Source of the DNA: Dioscorea cayenensis subsp. rotundata
Lineage: Eukaryota > Streptophyta > Magnoliopsida > Dioscoreales > Dioscoreaceae
DNA: 64,000 nt
Direction: 5' to 3'
Assembly: GCF_009730915.1 (NCBI RefSeq)
Contig: NC_052475.1
Location: 20,766,285 to 20,830,284, forward strand
Of the stretch, positions 1 through 17,060 are shown one piece after another. A model generated the notes under the pieces. It did no database searches. It was not told where the DNA came from and saw nothing but the letters and a program-made list of their open reading frames with translations. Each line of letters starts with the position of its first letter. Within the stretch, counting starts at the first letter, position 1. The position numbers and the translations under genes are program-made.

Positions 1-110
1 GGTGTTTAGTTGAACTACATGGATGGGAATTATCTTTCACAGATGGAGTGTGACCCTTTGGTTTCCATTATTCTTGTGGGTTGTTCCCTATGTGCTCCTG
101 AAATTTCCAT

Positions 111-326
111 CTAAGCTTTGGGTGGTGGGTGAGTAGCGTTAGGTTGAATCTCTTGTGCATAGTACTCGTGTAATATTGTGTGAAAAAATACTGCATCGAT
201 ATTGTCCACCCAGTGTTCACCGGGAGCTTTCGTAAAAAAAGTTATATTCTCCATCCTTTTAAAATTGCAAAAGCAGGAGTTTATCATCGTGAGGTTGTGG
301 TCGTTGATATATAATCTTGGGCACAC
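111..326 (-). other. Unclassified open frame, weak Myb/SANT-like resemblance
   Basis: A 71-residue open frame on the minus strand near the window edge. Residues around 38-55 (HWVDNIDAVFFHTILHEYY) show the W...F...E spacing seen at the start of plant Myb/SANT-like domains that accompany Harbinger-type transposases and L10-interacting proteins. The frame then stops, and the following bases continue similar-looking sequence only with a frame change. This could be a decayed transposon fragment or chance. No start context or splice site supports a real gene. Confidence 0.15.
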
Positions 327-566
327 ATGATATACTTTAAATACCTATATATCTACCCCACATAGTATATTTCATTGTGTCTCTTTGACGTCCTGGCCGA
401 CCCTTATCACCATTTGTCAATATATATATATATATATGTAACTTTTGAAAATGACAAACTTAACCTCTCTTATTTCAGATCAAAATTTTTCGAAACATTA
501 AAACTGGCAAATCATAATAAATTTTGAATTATACTCAAATATATGATAATTTCGGACATATCCACA

Positions 567-868
567 AATAAACTCGAGTCAAATATTATAATTTCGAAAG
601 ACGTATCTGCAATTATTTTGGAGGACCAAAACATAGTTAAACTATTTTCATGGATCTTGAACTGCGAACATAAACTCGAGTCAAATATTATAATTTCGAA
701 AGACGTATCTGCAATTATTTTGGAGGACCAAAACATAATTAAACTATTTTCATGGATCTTGAACTGCGAACATAAACTCGAGTCAAATATTATAATTTCG
801 GAGGATGTATCTGCAATTATTATGGAGGGACCAATACATAAATAAACTATTTTTCATGGATCTTGAAC
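567..868. repeat. 102-bp tandem repeat, about three copies
   Basis: The block beginning AACTCGAGTC recurs at 571, 673 and 775, an exact 102-bp period. The first two copies are nearly identical and the third is diverged. The array ends about 40 bp before the thioredoxin start codon, so it lies in that gene's promoter or 5' leader. Because 102 is divisible by three, the array is open in frame on both strands. I read that as a consequence of the period, not as coding evidence. Confidence 0.9.
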
Positions 869-907
869 AGTGAGGAAGACCTTTGACGTTTTGGTTGTGA
901 GAGTTCC

Positions 908-3900
908 ATGGCGGACGCTCTGCTCCATTTCTACCTCACTTCCAACCTTTCTCTTCAAAGCCCGCCGCCACCGGAGCTCCGGTGTGATCCCGTCAAGCAC
1001 GCCGCCGCCGCATCCCCCGTCGTCCGCAGGCCAATCATCCGTTTGCCTCGTCTGAAGGTAACACCCTCAATAAGATCAAATTTATCATTTTTTTTTAAAT
1101 TATTTTCTTGGAAAACAAGCACTGGATTTTGTTGATTGATTGTGTTTGCAGGCTCATGGTATTGTTTCTCAGAATGAAGGTCCCAAATGGTGGGAGAGAA
1201 ATGCAGGGAAAAACATGGTTGATGTGCATTCTACTGAGGAGTTTTTGAATCAGTTGAGTGAAGCTGGAGATAGGCTTGTAATTGTTGAATTTTATGGCAC
1301 TTGGTGCGCTTCATGTAGAGCTCTTTTCCCAAAGTTAAGTTCACTTTGAGTTACTTTGAGTTTCTGATTTTTGTGCTTGATGCTATGTTGTGTAGTTTAT
1401 GGTTTAGGTTTTGTGTTATCAGTTTGGGATTAATTTCCTTGGATTGTTTTTTAAGCGTGTAGGATTTTCTTGGATAAGGATTTATCTACTTTGAACTTAG
1501 TATATGCTTCATGTGGACATTGTGGAGCCCTTTTTACAAAGTTCACTTTGAGCTTCTGAATTCTGAGATCAATTGATCAGTTATGTGCTTGATGCTGCTA
1601 GTTTAGTTTATTTGTCTTCAATTTGGAATTTATCAGCTTGGATTATTTGCAAGTTGGATGTATGAATGATGCATAGATTTGTCTACTTGTTAGTTTGGAC
1701 TTTAAGACTCTCATTTGTTTCTTGAGCTTTCCTTAGTGTGGGACATCATGATCCATTGAACAAGGAATCACTATGATGTTATTCTTACTAGTTAGCTTAT
1801 TGTGATATTACAACTTACAAGTTGGACAAGTATGAAACACTTGGCCATTTTGGCCAAAATATCCTGTTAAAAGATAAGGCCAATGACTTTAGTGTTAATA
1901 GAGGAATGAAAACTCAATTTATTCAATAGATATAAATGCATGAATAGGACTTTTGTTCTTTCTGATTTTGATGAATGCTCAAAAGGAAACATTTCAAGTA
2001 ACAATATGTATATTTTTCCAAATTTTAAGATGAATCATGTATTGAACTGCCTCCAATTATGAGGGGAAAAGAGCACCTTGAAGGATTAGTATGTGATTCA
2101 TAGTTCTAGTTTTATTGTCAGTTTGATCATGCTAGAGGATTTTATAGTTTGCTCATATCAAGTTAGATACTTTTGACTGAATGAAACATAATGACCTGCC
2201 ATGATAATGCTGGCTGAATAGTAGAAAATTCTCCATTTACCATCTCATGTGTTACTTTGTAATTGAGATTTAAATTGCAGTGTTTGAGTGTTGAAAATCA
2301 TAATATAGGTATTCATGTTCTTCCTTTTCCCATCATTGTCTTTCAGTTATGCAGAACAGCTCGAGATCACCCTGATGTTTTATTCCTCAAGGTGGACTAT
2401 GATGAAAACCAGCCAATGTGCAGGAGACTGAATGTTAAGATGCTTCCTTGTTTCCAGTTTTACCGTGGTGCAGATGGATTATTGGAGTCATTTTCTTGCT
2501 CCCTTCCAAGGGTAATAATTTTTTTCTCTTATTCATTATATTATGGTTTGGAACTTTGGATATTCTATCAGTCAGGAAGCCATGCTGACATTTCGTGAAC
2601 TGATAATAACATATATAAATAACCAGGCATAATAAGCTACTTCCTTTCTATTTATTCGATGACTAGCTACGTTGATCGCTTGGCTTGATGAAAATACTCT
2701 GTTTTTCTTGTTAGTTTTCCATCTAACATTTAGTTAATAATTTTCATTTCCTTCATATTGGTTCAACCTTGTTTATCATTTCTCTTTGATTCTTCAACAT
2801 TTTTAAGCATGTCTGCTGGACATGCAAATAAAACGTCTATGAGAACTATCCTACTAACTTTGCCCCAGCATTACTATTAGGTGCCAATTCAGGTTATATG
2901 ATTATAAAAGAGTGGTGTCAACCTTTACATTTTACAGAAATTTGGCTAACACAAACACAACACAATTAAATAAAATTATCAAAAACTAAACATGGACATG
3001 ACATGATTAGCAAACAGTTAAAACAATGTAGTACAGATGACAAGTTTATTTAATCACGTCTTGTTTTTACATGATAAAACATGATATGTTAAGGACCTAT
3101 GACACATCTAAATGAGAGAACCTTACAAATGGTTCAAGGCAAAAAAGAATGAGTACAAGGAGGAACTAGGCAAGGAGCTGGATGCAACCATGATGATTCC
3201 AACTGAACCCAAGTCCATGTTAGAACCACTTGGATCAACTAATATAAATTTAGAACTGGCACCAATGATGATGGTGGGACACTTTGGCTTATGAGGTGGG
3301 CGACCATGTCAAAAGAGGGCCCAAAAGGGCCAAGACCAGCTCAGTCAAAAACTTAGCCGAAACATCCCAAGAACATGGCAGTGGGCCTGAATTCATGGTT
3401 TCACTTTTAGTTCTGTGTTTATGAAGTAATCACCTTGGATTAATTCTAGGGTGAATTAGACTTCCTTTTAGTGAGTTTCCATGCGACCAAAATTGAGAAA
3501 CCATATCTGCTAAGGAATTCTAATTCAAGTTGAAGTCTTTGGTTAGTGTGTTACTAAAGGTCACCAACCAAATATCGGATACTTATCTCATCAACATATA
3601 CCTATTTGTATAGATCTAATTATTTAGATAAATATATTTATTAATTAAGTTTTAAACATTATTAATATTAATAAATATCTATTACTATTCAATTTTAATT
3701 AGTAACAACTGAGTGAAAGTGTCTCAATATAAGAGTTTTCTCTCCAAACCAATTTGCAGAAAATATTCTCTTAAACACACCCTTCTAGTTATCAATCAAA
3801 CACAGTTTTAGATTATGTATTTTCAGTATGCACCCTATATAGAATGAAGAATATCACCAAGCTCAAGCTCATCATCATTGAATCATATGGTGAATAAACT

Positions 3901-5400
3901 ATTCATTTCAGTTGTTAACCTTTTATTTTATTGTCTTGTGCAATTACTATTATTTGTTATTTTGGTTTCAACTCAGCAATTTGGTTTTAGAAAGTTTGTT
4001 TGTGAAAAACCAATAGTTTTTCATGTTGCCTTCTGTCACAACCTTTGACACCTCCGAAATCCCAACACTATGAAACGCATGTACAAAACACATCTAATTG
4101 AATTGTTAATTTGTTATAGACATTAAATTCGAGATAATGTTAAATATTACCTTTGGCTTTATATTTATTTTTAAGGTTAAATGAATCTACAATCAATATT
4201 ATTAAATGCTTAAAAAAATAAGTATTAAATTTAAATTTAAACAGATCTAGATGGGCCGATCAATCTGATTATGATAGGAAAGTTCTCATGTTTTAAGTGG
4301 ATCAATGCAATTAAGCATCAACACCATTATATCAAATCCAAAACCCACTCAGCTCCATGTCATGCCTGTGTTAATAAGTCATGTCATAGTTTTGCATTCC
4401 TATTGCCCATTGTTACATACAGATGCAAGCAATTTTCTTAAATAAATAGTTTGCCACTATGAAATTTAGTATTATGTAGATTACCAAGGCATGCTGTCTA
4501 AATTAATTGTGCAATAAATTCAACCACTTCATTGTGAAAAGCTCAAATCTATTACATCTACTACCAGTATCTTCCAAGTTATCAAACTCCATTTTTTGTT
4601 TTTTCCTCTCAGTGGCTCACCTGCACATACATGGCTTTGATTTTTGTGTATCCTTTGTCTCTTCATCTTCTACTCATATTCTTTAGTAGATAGTATAATT
4701 CACATTTTATGCTTTCGATTTTTGTGTAATTATTAAGTGTACTGTTGAATAATCTCAACTATGTTATGCTACTAAACATTATGACCATTTCTGATCGTAT
4801 TTTTATCAGCATGCTAATGCGAAGTTCATGGGCTGTGCTCGGAAAAGAATACAAACTAATACTCTTCTTTTATTACCACTCATCATGTGAATTAGAACAC
4901 CTTATTACAGAATAAAATATTACCCCTCTTATCTAGTATTAATTGGTTCCTACAGTTATTAAAACACCTTAAAGGGCATTAGAGTGGAGAATAAATTGGT
5001 TTGAACCTGGACCTTAATCTATCTTTAGTCCTCTATCCAAATACAACCATATGGTACATGATACCCCTTGGGATAATAGTTCATCAGCAATAGAACACTC
5101 CAATCTTACCCAAATGCTGTTATCTTCAGCATTATCAAAATTTCATGCAAGGCACTGCATCTTTGGAGGGAAGATATTTTTAATTTTTTTCTTTAATGCG
5201 AGTATAGAAAATTGTTTTATTTGGTAACAAATAATATAAAACTATTCTTATAAATTATCAATGACTATTTATGTATGCAGTTTCAAAAAATTATCGATGC
5301 TATTACTACACATAACACACCACGGTGTAGCCTTGGTCCACCTTTGGGTATTGGAAATATCGGCCTTGAAGCCTTAAACTTCATTGGAGAAGTCTGCTGA
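908..5400 (+). CDS. ACHT: Atypical chloroplast thioredoxin, ACHT (thioredoxin-like 2) type
   Basis: Coding exons read as 908-1057, 1152-1334, 2347-2511 and 5281-5400, giving about 205 residues. The start has a good plant context (CCATGGCG). The first 50 or so residues are Ser/Pro/Arg-rich and poor in acids, like a plastid transit peptide. Exon 2 carries the thioredoxin fold start and redox site ([19 protein letters not shown], active site WCASC). Exon 3 adds the central strands, extra cysteines ([13 protein letters not shown]), the LPCFQFY stretch with the cis-Pro position, and the family signature [15 protein letters not shown]. Exon 4 ends with the conserved [13 protein letters not shown] proteins are known as thylakoid- or stroma-associated thioredoxins that oxidise 2-Cys peroxiredoxin and relay light/redox signals. 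That role is inferred here from family. Junctions 1/2 and 3/4 are GT-AG. The exon 2/3 donor reads TT where GT is expected (see findings). The gene converges on V-ATPase subunit B. Confidence 0.88.
2512..5280 (+). other. Long third intron of the thioredoxin gene
   Basis: A 2.8-kb AT-rich intron with GT at 2512 and AG at 5280. A more GC-rich island at about 3110-3370 contains the phrase AAAGAGGGCCC followed by AAAAGGGCCAA. This resembles AAAGAGGGCCTTAAAGGACC near 46702 inside an antiporter intron, which suggests a shared degenerate repeat family. A 60-codon open frame at 3112-3294 has no recognisable family and is not called as a gene. The rest shows no structure I can support. Confidence 0.7.
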
Positions 5401-6086
5401 AACAAGCTCTCCATTGTAAAAGCCTGCTGAAGCAAGTTCTCGGGAGCGGTAAGGTCAAGTTTTATATGTTGGAAGGAAAAAAGAATAAGACTGTAAACTC
5501 TGAAAATCAGATGTATGGTATGGGTGTAACAATTTGTGAATTTTAAGGGATTTTTTAATCACTAATCTTTTTTATTATACTAATGATCAAGCTTGGTTGC
5601 AGCTTTGGAAAACAGTTTTAGGAAATTGTGGCATCAATTTTAGACTTTTATTCAACCTACTTGTAAGAATACCACAAACATAAGGATTCACATGCTTCAA
5701 AGTTTCTGAAACTGAAGATCAAATTAGTTATGACACATTTTTTCCTGCTTCATAATTTCATCAAATACAATATCATGTATCTAAAGGACCTGGTCTCCAC
5801 AATCAACAAGAATTTCATATAATAAAGACTTCAGCCATTGATAAGTTGAATTTATATAGATAACCTTGAAACACCAAATTTAGCATCACCAGTGGGAAAA
5901 AGGAATAATGTTACAAATGCCTTGCAAAGGCATTATAAATACCAGAGAATTTTGACAGGAAAAGAATAAGTACCTAAACTATCAGACAGACAAACCGCCG
6001 AGTTGAAGGTGATAGCAAAATAAATTTATTTATGCAACTCTCAATATAATTTTTCGGGGAAAAAAATAAGGCTCTGACGGACAGTT
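5401..6086. other. Convergent 3' intergenic region
   Basis: The stop codons of the thioredoxin gene (+) and V-ATPase subunit B (-) are 686 bp apart and face each other, so both 3' UTRs must lie here. The sequence is AT-rich. I see no coding sequence and no poly(A) signal that I could assign with confidence to either transcript. Confidence 0.6.
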
Positions 6087-11651
<5,565 letters not shown>

Positions 11652-12620
11652 TTCAACCCAGCAACCTGAAGGCAAGGAAAGAGCAAAATCAAATACTCCA
11701 TATAATCCAAACCTAGTAGCCATCCAGTAGTCAATCCAACAAACAAAAACTTTCAGGCTAATATGGTCTCAACCCTTGCATAACATATGAATACCAAAAC
11801 ATTAATATGGTACAAAGCTAGATCTTCCATGTCATGTCAACTCATTCACACAAAAATCAAAAGTAACAGTCTAAGAACATTGATGAAGAAGATGTCAAGG
11901 TTTTATCATTTACCCATTTACCAACCAATATTTGATCCAGAAACTCTCATGATAGCACACACAAACATATATATCATAAGTTAACCAACCAATAAAGGAT
12001 AATAAACAACAAAATTATTGAAAAAGAAAAAAGAAAAAGCTTAGACAAGACACCACACACATTAACTTTAATGTCACTGTCAACTGTTCTATTCTCAATG
12101 ATCAATGACAAAACACCTTTCTAAAATCAACAGGCTTGGTGGTATTTCACCCCTGAAAAAATCCATAAAAAAGACTAATAATATCAGCTCAAATCCCAGA
12201 ATTCCTTCAGAAAAAATGGAAAAACTCTACTTTCCATCAAAATCGAAAACCCAGATCTTGCGATCCACAGACACTGGCACACAATTCCACACAAAACGCC
12301 TCAAGAACCCACACTAAAACCCTGATCCATACAATTCCACCATTTTTCCCCAAATAATTATAAAAAAAAACTCAGGATAATTCCAATCTCTGATTCAAGC
12401 GGATCATAAATCTAAATACTGCAATACCACATGAATCCGATCCACAGCCATGAGATTCACACACACATCGATGAATTACGAGAAAACATACACAAATCGA
12501 ATGATAATCTGATCAGAAGAAGCACAACATACCCCGGATTCGATCTAAGAGCCTCGAGAGGAGGAGCGAGAGCAAGGGCGAGGAAGGAATGGACCTTCGG
12601 ATTTGTGAGAAAAAAACGAG
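11652..12620 (-). other. V-ATPase subunit B 5' UTR with leader intron
   Basis: On the minus strand, 14 nt of leader (11652-11665) precede the ATG. They are preceded by an acceptor (CTTCAG) and, 867 bp upstream, by a donor (CCGGG|GTATGTT, exon edge 12533). The upstream leader exon, roughly 12533-12620, is purine- and GC-rich and sits just before the pyrimidine-rich and AT-rich promoter. A leader intron of this kind is common in constitutive plant genes and often raises expression. The 5' limit is estimated, since I cannot place the transcription start. Confidence 0.6.
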
Positions 12621-12693
12621 AATAATGTGAAACGCGCCTTGATTTTTCTTTTTTCTTTTTTTTTTTAATATATATTTTAATCCCCATCGTCGT

Positions 12694-12710
12694 CACGTGA
12701 ATGGCACGTG
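12694..12710 (-). promoter_or_regulatory. Pair of G-boxes upstream of V-ATPase subunit B
   Basis: CACGTG occurs at 12694-12699 and again at 12705-12710, centre-to-centre 11 bp, about one helical turn. The pair sits within roughly 100-200 bp upstream of the inferred leader exon. G-boxes bind bZIP and bHLH factors. With an ACGTG core they also act as ABA-response elements, which fits known salt and ABA responsiveness of V-ATPase genes. The motif is seen directly; its function here is inferred. Confidence 0.55.
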
Positions 12711-12924
12711 GACAATGATGATGTCGTGGGCTAAGACTACCGGTTGGATCGGGAGAGGTGTCAGTAATGAATACAAAGGATGATGAGATTGGGATTGATC
12801 CTGACCGTTGGATTTTAAGAGTCATCATTATTGGCGGGTCTATTGTTTGAACGGTCAAGATCAAGGATTTAAATGTTAAATCAAGGGTGGTGATTGATGA
12901 GGAGCTTGTCCAGTGGTATGTTGA

Positions 12925-12930
12925 CACGTG
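12925..12930 (-). promoter_or_regulatory. Third G-box, GACACGTG context
   Basis: A third CACGTG, in the context TTGACACGTGTAA, lies about 220 bp further from the subunit B leader than the paired G-boxes. It extends to a near-palindromic ACACGTGT, the stronger ABRE/G-box form. It could equally serve nothing, since no gene lies on the other side for over 1 kb. Confidence 0.4.
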
Positions 12931-12989
12931 TAAATAAAATAGTGTGACAAGCTGGATTTGGGCTAGCTGGATGGATAAGGTCACTCTAT

Positions 12990-14002
12990 TATTTATTACT
13001 CATGATGAGGCATACTAATTATGTTTTCAATTTTAATTGCATGTATTATTTGCTAATATTATCATATATTTTAAAATTTTTATTTTAGTAACTACTTTAT
13101 TATGTTAGGATAGTAATTTAAATTAACTTTGGTATATATATTATTTTAAAAATAATAAGTTAATAATAGTTAGTTAAGTATCAATTAGTTTAGATAGAGA
13201 AAAATGTGGCGATCCTTAAAAGTGTTTACAGTGTATAATTTATGTTTTTTATATTTAAAATGAATTTAAAAAAATTGTGTGCACCTAAAGTATGTATATA
13301 CATGCTACTAATTTTATCCCACAACCAGTGGGTAGTGGCTAAGAATTTCAATATTGTGGAGATCAAACTAAAGTCAAATATATAAAAAAAATAGTATAAT
13401 TTGTTTCATATGCATACCTATTACATAAAAATTTTAAAATTTTATTATGTATGGCATTCCATATATAAAAGATATATAGTATGTAAAAAAAATTAAAGAT
13501 GAGAATACAAAGAAATGAAATCATAAGTACAGATTTTGAGTCAAAAGTTTCAGCAATTTATCTCTCAATATAAATAACAAATATTTATATTTTATTTTTA
13601 GGATATTAAACTCCACATGTTGATCAAAATCAATCACAAAACAAGATTGAGAAATAATAAATTCAACCTTTTAAAGAATTTCAAGATAAAAATAAAAAAA
13701 ATCAAGCATAGAAGTGATTAAACATAGACAATAGTTAATAGAAAGATTATCAAAATTGAAATCTTAGATCTATCAAAAACCACCGCTATTTCACCAAGAG
13801 GCCACTAATTTGTGAGGATAGGGTCTGGAGAAGAGGGAAGAAATATTTGGAAGGCAAGGTAAGGGCCATAGGCCATGGATGTGAGATGTTAGGGTTTTGA
13901 TGGAGACTTTAGGTTAAGTTAATCTAAATGTTGCAAAGCCCACTTGAACTTTTAAGTTTAAAATAGACTATTGGATATTTATGAAAAAACTAATGAGAGG
14001 CC
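12990..14002. other. AT-rich spacer, no gene seen
   Basis: Very AT-rich DNA between the subunit B promoter and the Copia insertion. I found no family signature, no splice pair framing an open frame, and no inverted or tandem repeat that I could delimit. Confidence 0.6.
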
Positions 14003-14007
14003 CACTT

Positions 14008-14810
14008 TGTTGGGAAAGGGAAACAAAGGAGACCAAATCCTTTCCTGCTTGAATGAATAAGAGGAGCAATAATTGTTTGTCCAAAAACACAATAGAGATC
14101 ACAAAACATCACATAAACCACATAACAATTTTTAACATGGAAAACTCCTTCGGAAGAGAAGGATAAAAATCACGGGACCTCTCTCTACGTCCAAATGTAA
14201 GGCTCTATCTACTATGAATCAACAATGTCTACAACAATCAAATATGTTCACTAGCACCATGCCAAAACATGAACAACCATCACAAAAGAAAAACACAAGA
14301 ATATGGATAGATAAATTAGGGATACAGTTATTGCAATAAAAGATAACCTTCCTAACCTCAAACAACGATCTCCACTATTCAGAATAAACCTCCAAATGTC
14401 TTCTAAAATTGACAAAAAAATCAGCCAAATTAGACTTAGAATGCTCAGCCGAAGCAAAAATACAACCCAGAATACCTATTCAGAGAGCTCTAATAAGAAA
14501 ACTAGCTCATCAAAATCAAATCTTTACCGTTCAGAATAAAAAACATTGATATGCGAACACGCCTACCAAAACTTAGTTCTATCAAAATACAAATGATTAT
14601 CCAATTGTTAAGCTGATGAAACTGGCTATAGAATAGAATATCTCACAAACTCTGACTTTCTTTGTTTTCTCAAAGAGGCTGCAAAAACCATGACCTGTTT
14701 TCAAAGAAAATTACTGAAAAACATTATTAAAACCCTAATGGGTTATCATAACATGGGCCTTACAAAAAATTTGGGCTTTCTCCACATAAGAAGAGAACCC
14801 AAGCCCAACA
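14008..14810 (-). repeat. Copia 3' LTR
   Basis: The sequence between TGTTGGG and CCCAACA aligns along its length with 34426-35236. Shared phrases include TAATTGTTTG, the ATCACAAAACATCACA block and TGGAAAACTCCTTC. It lies next to the RNase H end of the polyprotein, so it is the 3' LTR. Confidence 0.93.
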
Positions 14811-14820
14811 ATTCTCCCCA
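14811..14820 (-). other. Copia polypurine tract
   Basis: On the minus strand the bases directly before the 3' LTR read AATGGGGAGAAT, a purine run abutting TGTTGGG. This is the expected plus-strand primer site for reverse transcription. Its position, exactly adjacent to the LTR edge, supports the boundary. Confidence 0.7.
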
Positions 14821-14821
14821 T

Positions 14822-16632
14822 TCAGGATAATGTGGAAAAGATTGCCAAGCCGGTAACTGATCGACATGCTTCAAACTTCCATTTAGATAGCGTCTTAGTA
14901 CATATATAAAAACCATTATCATCTGTGTGAATTTTCTCAAACTCAAGTTGTTTAGAATCGAAGACTTCACGGATCTAATGATACCTCATATCAATATGTT
15001 TCAATCTACCATGAAAAGTAGGATTCTTGCTAAGATGAATTGTGCTTTGACAATCACAAAATAGCACATACCTTTCTTGCATGAAACCAAGCTTATTTAG
15101 GAATTTCTTCATCAAAAGCAATTCTTTGCAAGCTTCAGTGGCTGCAATGAACTCTGCCTCAGTAGTAGACAATGTTGTACACTTTTATAGTCTTGGTTGC
15201 CATGCTACAACATCCCTTGCAAAAGTAATCATATACCCAGAAGTGAATTTTCTTGAGTTTACATCTCCAGCTAAATCAGAATCAGTATAGCCAATAAGAA
15301 TTGGGGTTTCACTTCTGAAACAAAGCTTCAAACTAGAAGTAACATGGAGATATCTTAAAATCCACTTTACTGCATTCCAGTGTTCTTTTCTTGGATTAGA
15401 TAAAAATCTACTCACTGTGCTAACTGCATGAGCTATATTTGGGCGAGTACAAACCATTGCATCCATTAAACTCCCAACGGCAGATGTATAAGGAACCTTT
15501 TGCATATATTATCTCGCTTTCTTATTAGAAGGAGAATGATTAACACTCAATCTAAAAGATACAGCAAGAGGTGTACCTATACCTTTACCCTTAGCCATAT
15601 TAAATCACTTCAGTGCTTCTCAATAAATACTTTTCTTGAGAAAGCCATAATGTCTTACATTTCCTGTTATGAATAATTCTCATGCCCATAATATTCTTTG
15701 CCGGCCCCATATCTTTCATTGCAAAACAATTACTCAACTCTTTCTTCAAACTAACAATTCGGGAAGAATTATAACCCACAATGAGCATATCATCTACATA
15801 TAGCAACAAAATGACAAAGTCATTATCAGAGAAGTTTTGTACAAAAACACAATGATCTGAAGCAGACTTCTTATGTCCTTGTTGAACCATAACTGACTCA
15901 AACTTTATGTACCATTACCTTGGTGCTTGTTTCAAGCCATATAAACTTTTCTTCAGCTTGCACACATGCCTTTCTTTCTCTTTCACTACAACCCTTTTAG
16001 GTTGTTCCATGTAGATTTCCTCCTCTACATCACAGTGGAGAAAAGTTGTCTTCACATCCATTTGCTCAATTTCTAAATAAGACTGCCAACTAAACCCAAG
16101 ACAACTCAAATGGAGGACATCTTAACCACTTGAGAGAAAATCTCCTCAAAGTCAATCCCTTTTTTCTGGTCAAAGCCTTTAACAACTAATCTAGCTTTAT
16201 ACCGAGGATGTGAAGAATTCTCTTCTTGCTTTACCCTATAAATCTACCAATTTTTCAAAGCTTTTCTGCCTTTAGGAAGCTTCACCAGTTCATAAGTATG
16301 ATTATCAAGTAAAGAATGCATTTAATCTTTCATGGATGCAACCCATTCTTCCTTCTGATCACTTTCAGTTGCCTTTTGATAGCATTCAGGTTCCTCTCCA
16401 TCAGTTAAAAGTACATAATCAATAGGTGAGCACCAGCTAGAAGATCTTTGGTCTCTGGTAGACTGCCTAACTAAATTTTCAAGTTGCTCAACAAAAGCAT
16501 CTACTTCCTCAACTACATGCTCGATCACCCTCAACTTGATCATTCTGAGCTTCATCCTACACATTAACTGGATTCTCAATATTAGCTGCATCAGGCCCAT
16601 TTATTGGAGTAGGATCTAAATCTATTGATCCA
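14822..16632 (-). pseudogene. Copia reverse transcriptase and RNase H, broken
   Basis: Read on the minus strand. Pieces in order: a linker region (16322-16600); RT palm start with [20 protein letters not shown] and [12 protein letters not shown] (15915-16109); the catalytic box LLLYVDDMLIVG (15600-15890); then SAVGSLMDAMVCTRPNIAHA and GYTDSDLAGD (15185-15505); and the RNase H end STTEAEFIAATEACKELLLM (14975-15172). After KHIDMRYH a TAG replaces the expected Trp codon, and the frame then continues with family-like residues (KIHTDDNG) to about 14822. At least four stops or frame changes separate the pieces, so no active enzyme can be made. Confidence 0.93.
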
Positions 16633-16635
16633 TCA

Positions 16636-17060
16636 CATTACAAGAAATACAAGAAAAGACAACGGAAATATTACTACGGATTAGTTCTGTTGCTATTTGT
16701 ACACATTGGCGATAGAATTAGCGTCAGATTACCGACGAAATGAAACTTCAGAAGTTCAATTTGTTTTTATTGCATTAATAATGGAATTGTATAATATAGC
16801 AACAGAATAAGTTTGTTACTATTCCATTGCTAGAAATTACACGCCTTAATTTTCCCACAAATTTCTGTTGATAATAAAGTGCTACGGATCCGTTTCATCG
16901 CTATTTCCAAACATTGGTGACGGACTCAGTGTCGGATTACCAACGGAATAAAACTTTATAAGTTCAGTTTTTTTTATTACATTACCAACGGAATTGTAAA
17001 ATATAGCAATAGAATTTAGATGAGTTGCAATGGAAACATAGCAACAAAATAAGTCCGTTG
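16636..17060. repeat. CACTA left terminal repeat and subterminal array
   Basis: The terminal CATTACAAGAAATACAAG is followed by repeated short motifs in both orientations, such as ACAACGGAAAT, GTTGCTATT, TAGCAACAGAAT and CCGTTGCTATTCC. In En/Spm elements such subterminal motifs bind the TNPA-like protein and are needed for excision. The motif is the same as that at the right end, which ties both ends to one element. Confidence 0.8.

Noticed and set aside
543..845. 100-codon open frame with a 34-residue repeat
   Set aside because: It follows from the 102-bp tandem period, is open on both strands, lacks a family signature and sits in the thioredoxin promoter or leader.
3112..3294. 60-codon open frame in thioredoxin intron 3
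   Set aside because: No recognisable domain, inside an intron, and in a degenerate repeat-like segment.
12457..12984. 175-codon open frame on the minus strand
   Set aside because: It spans the V-ATPase leader exon, its splice donor and the G-box promoter, has a low-complexity lysine run and no family resemblance.
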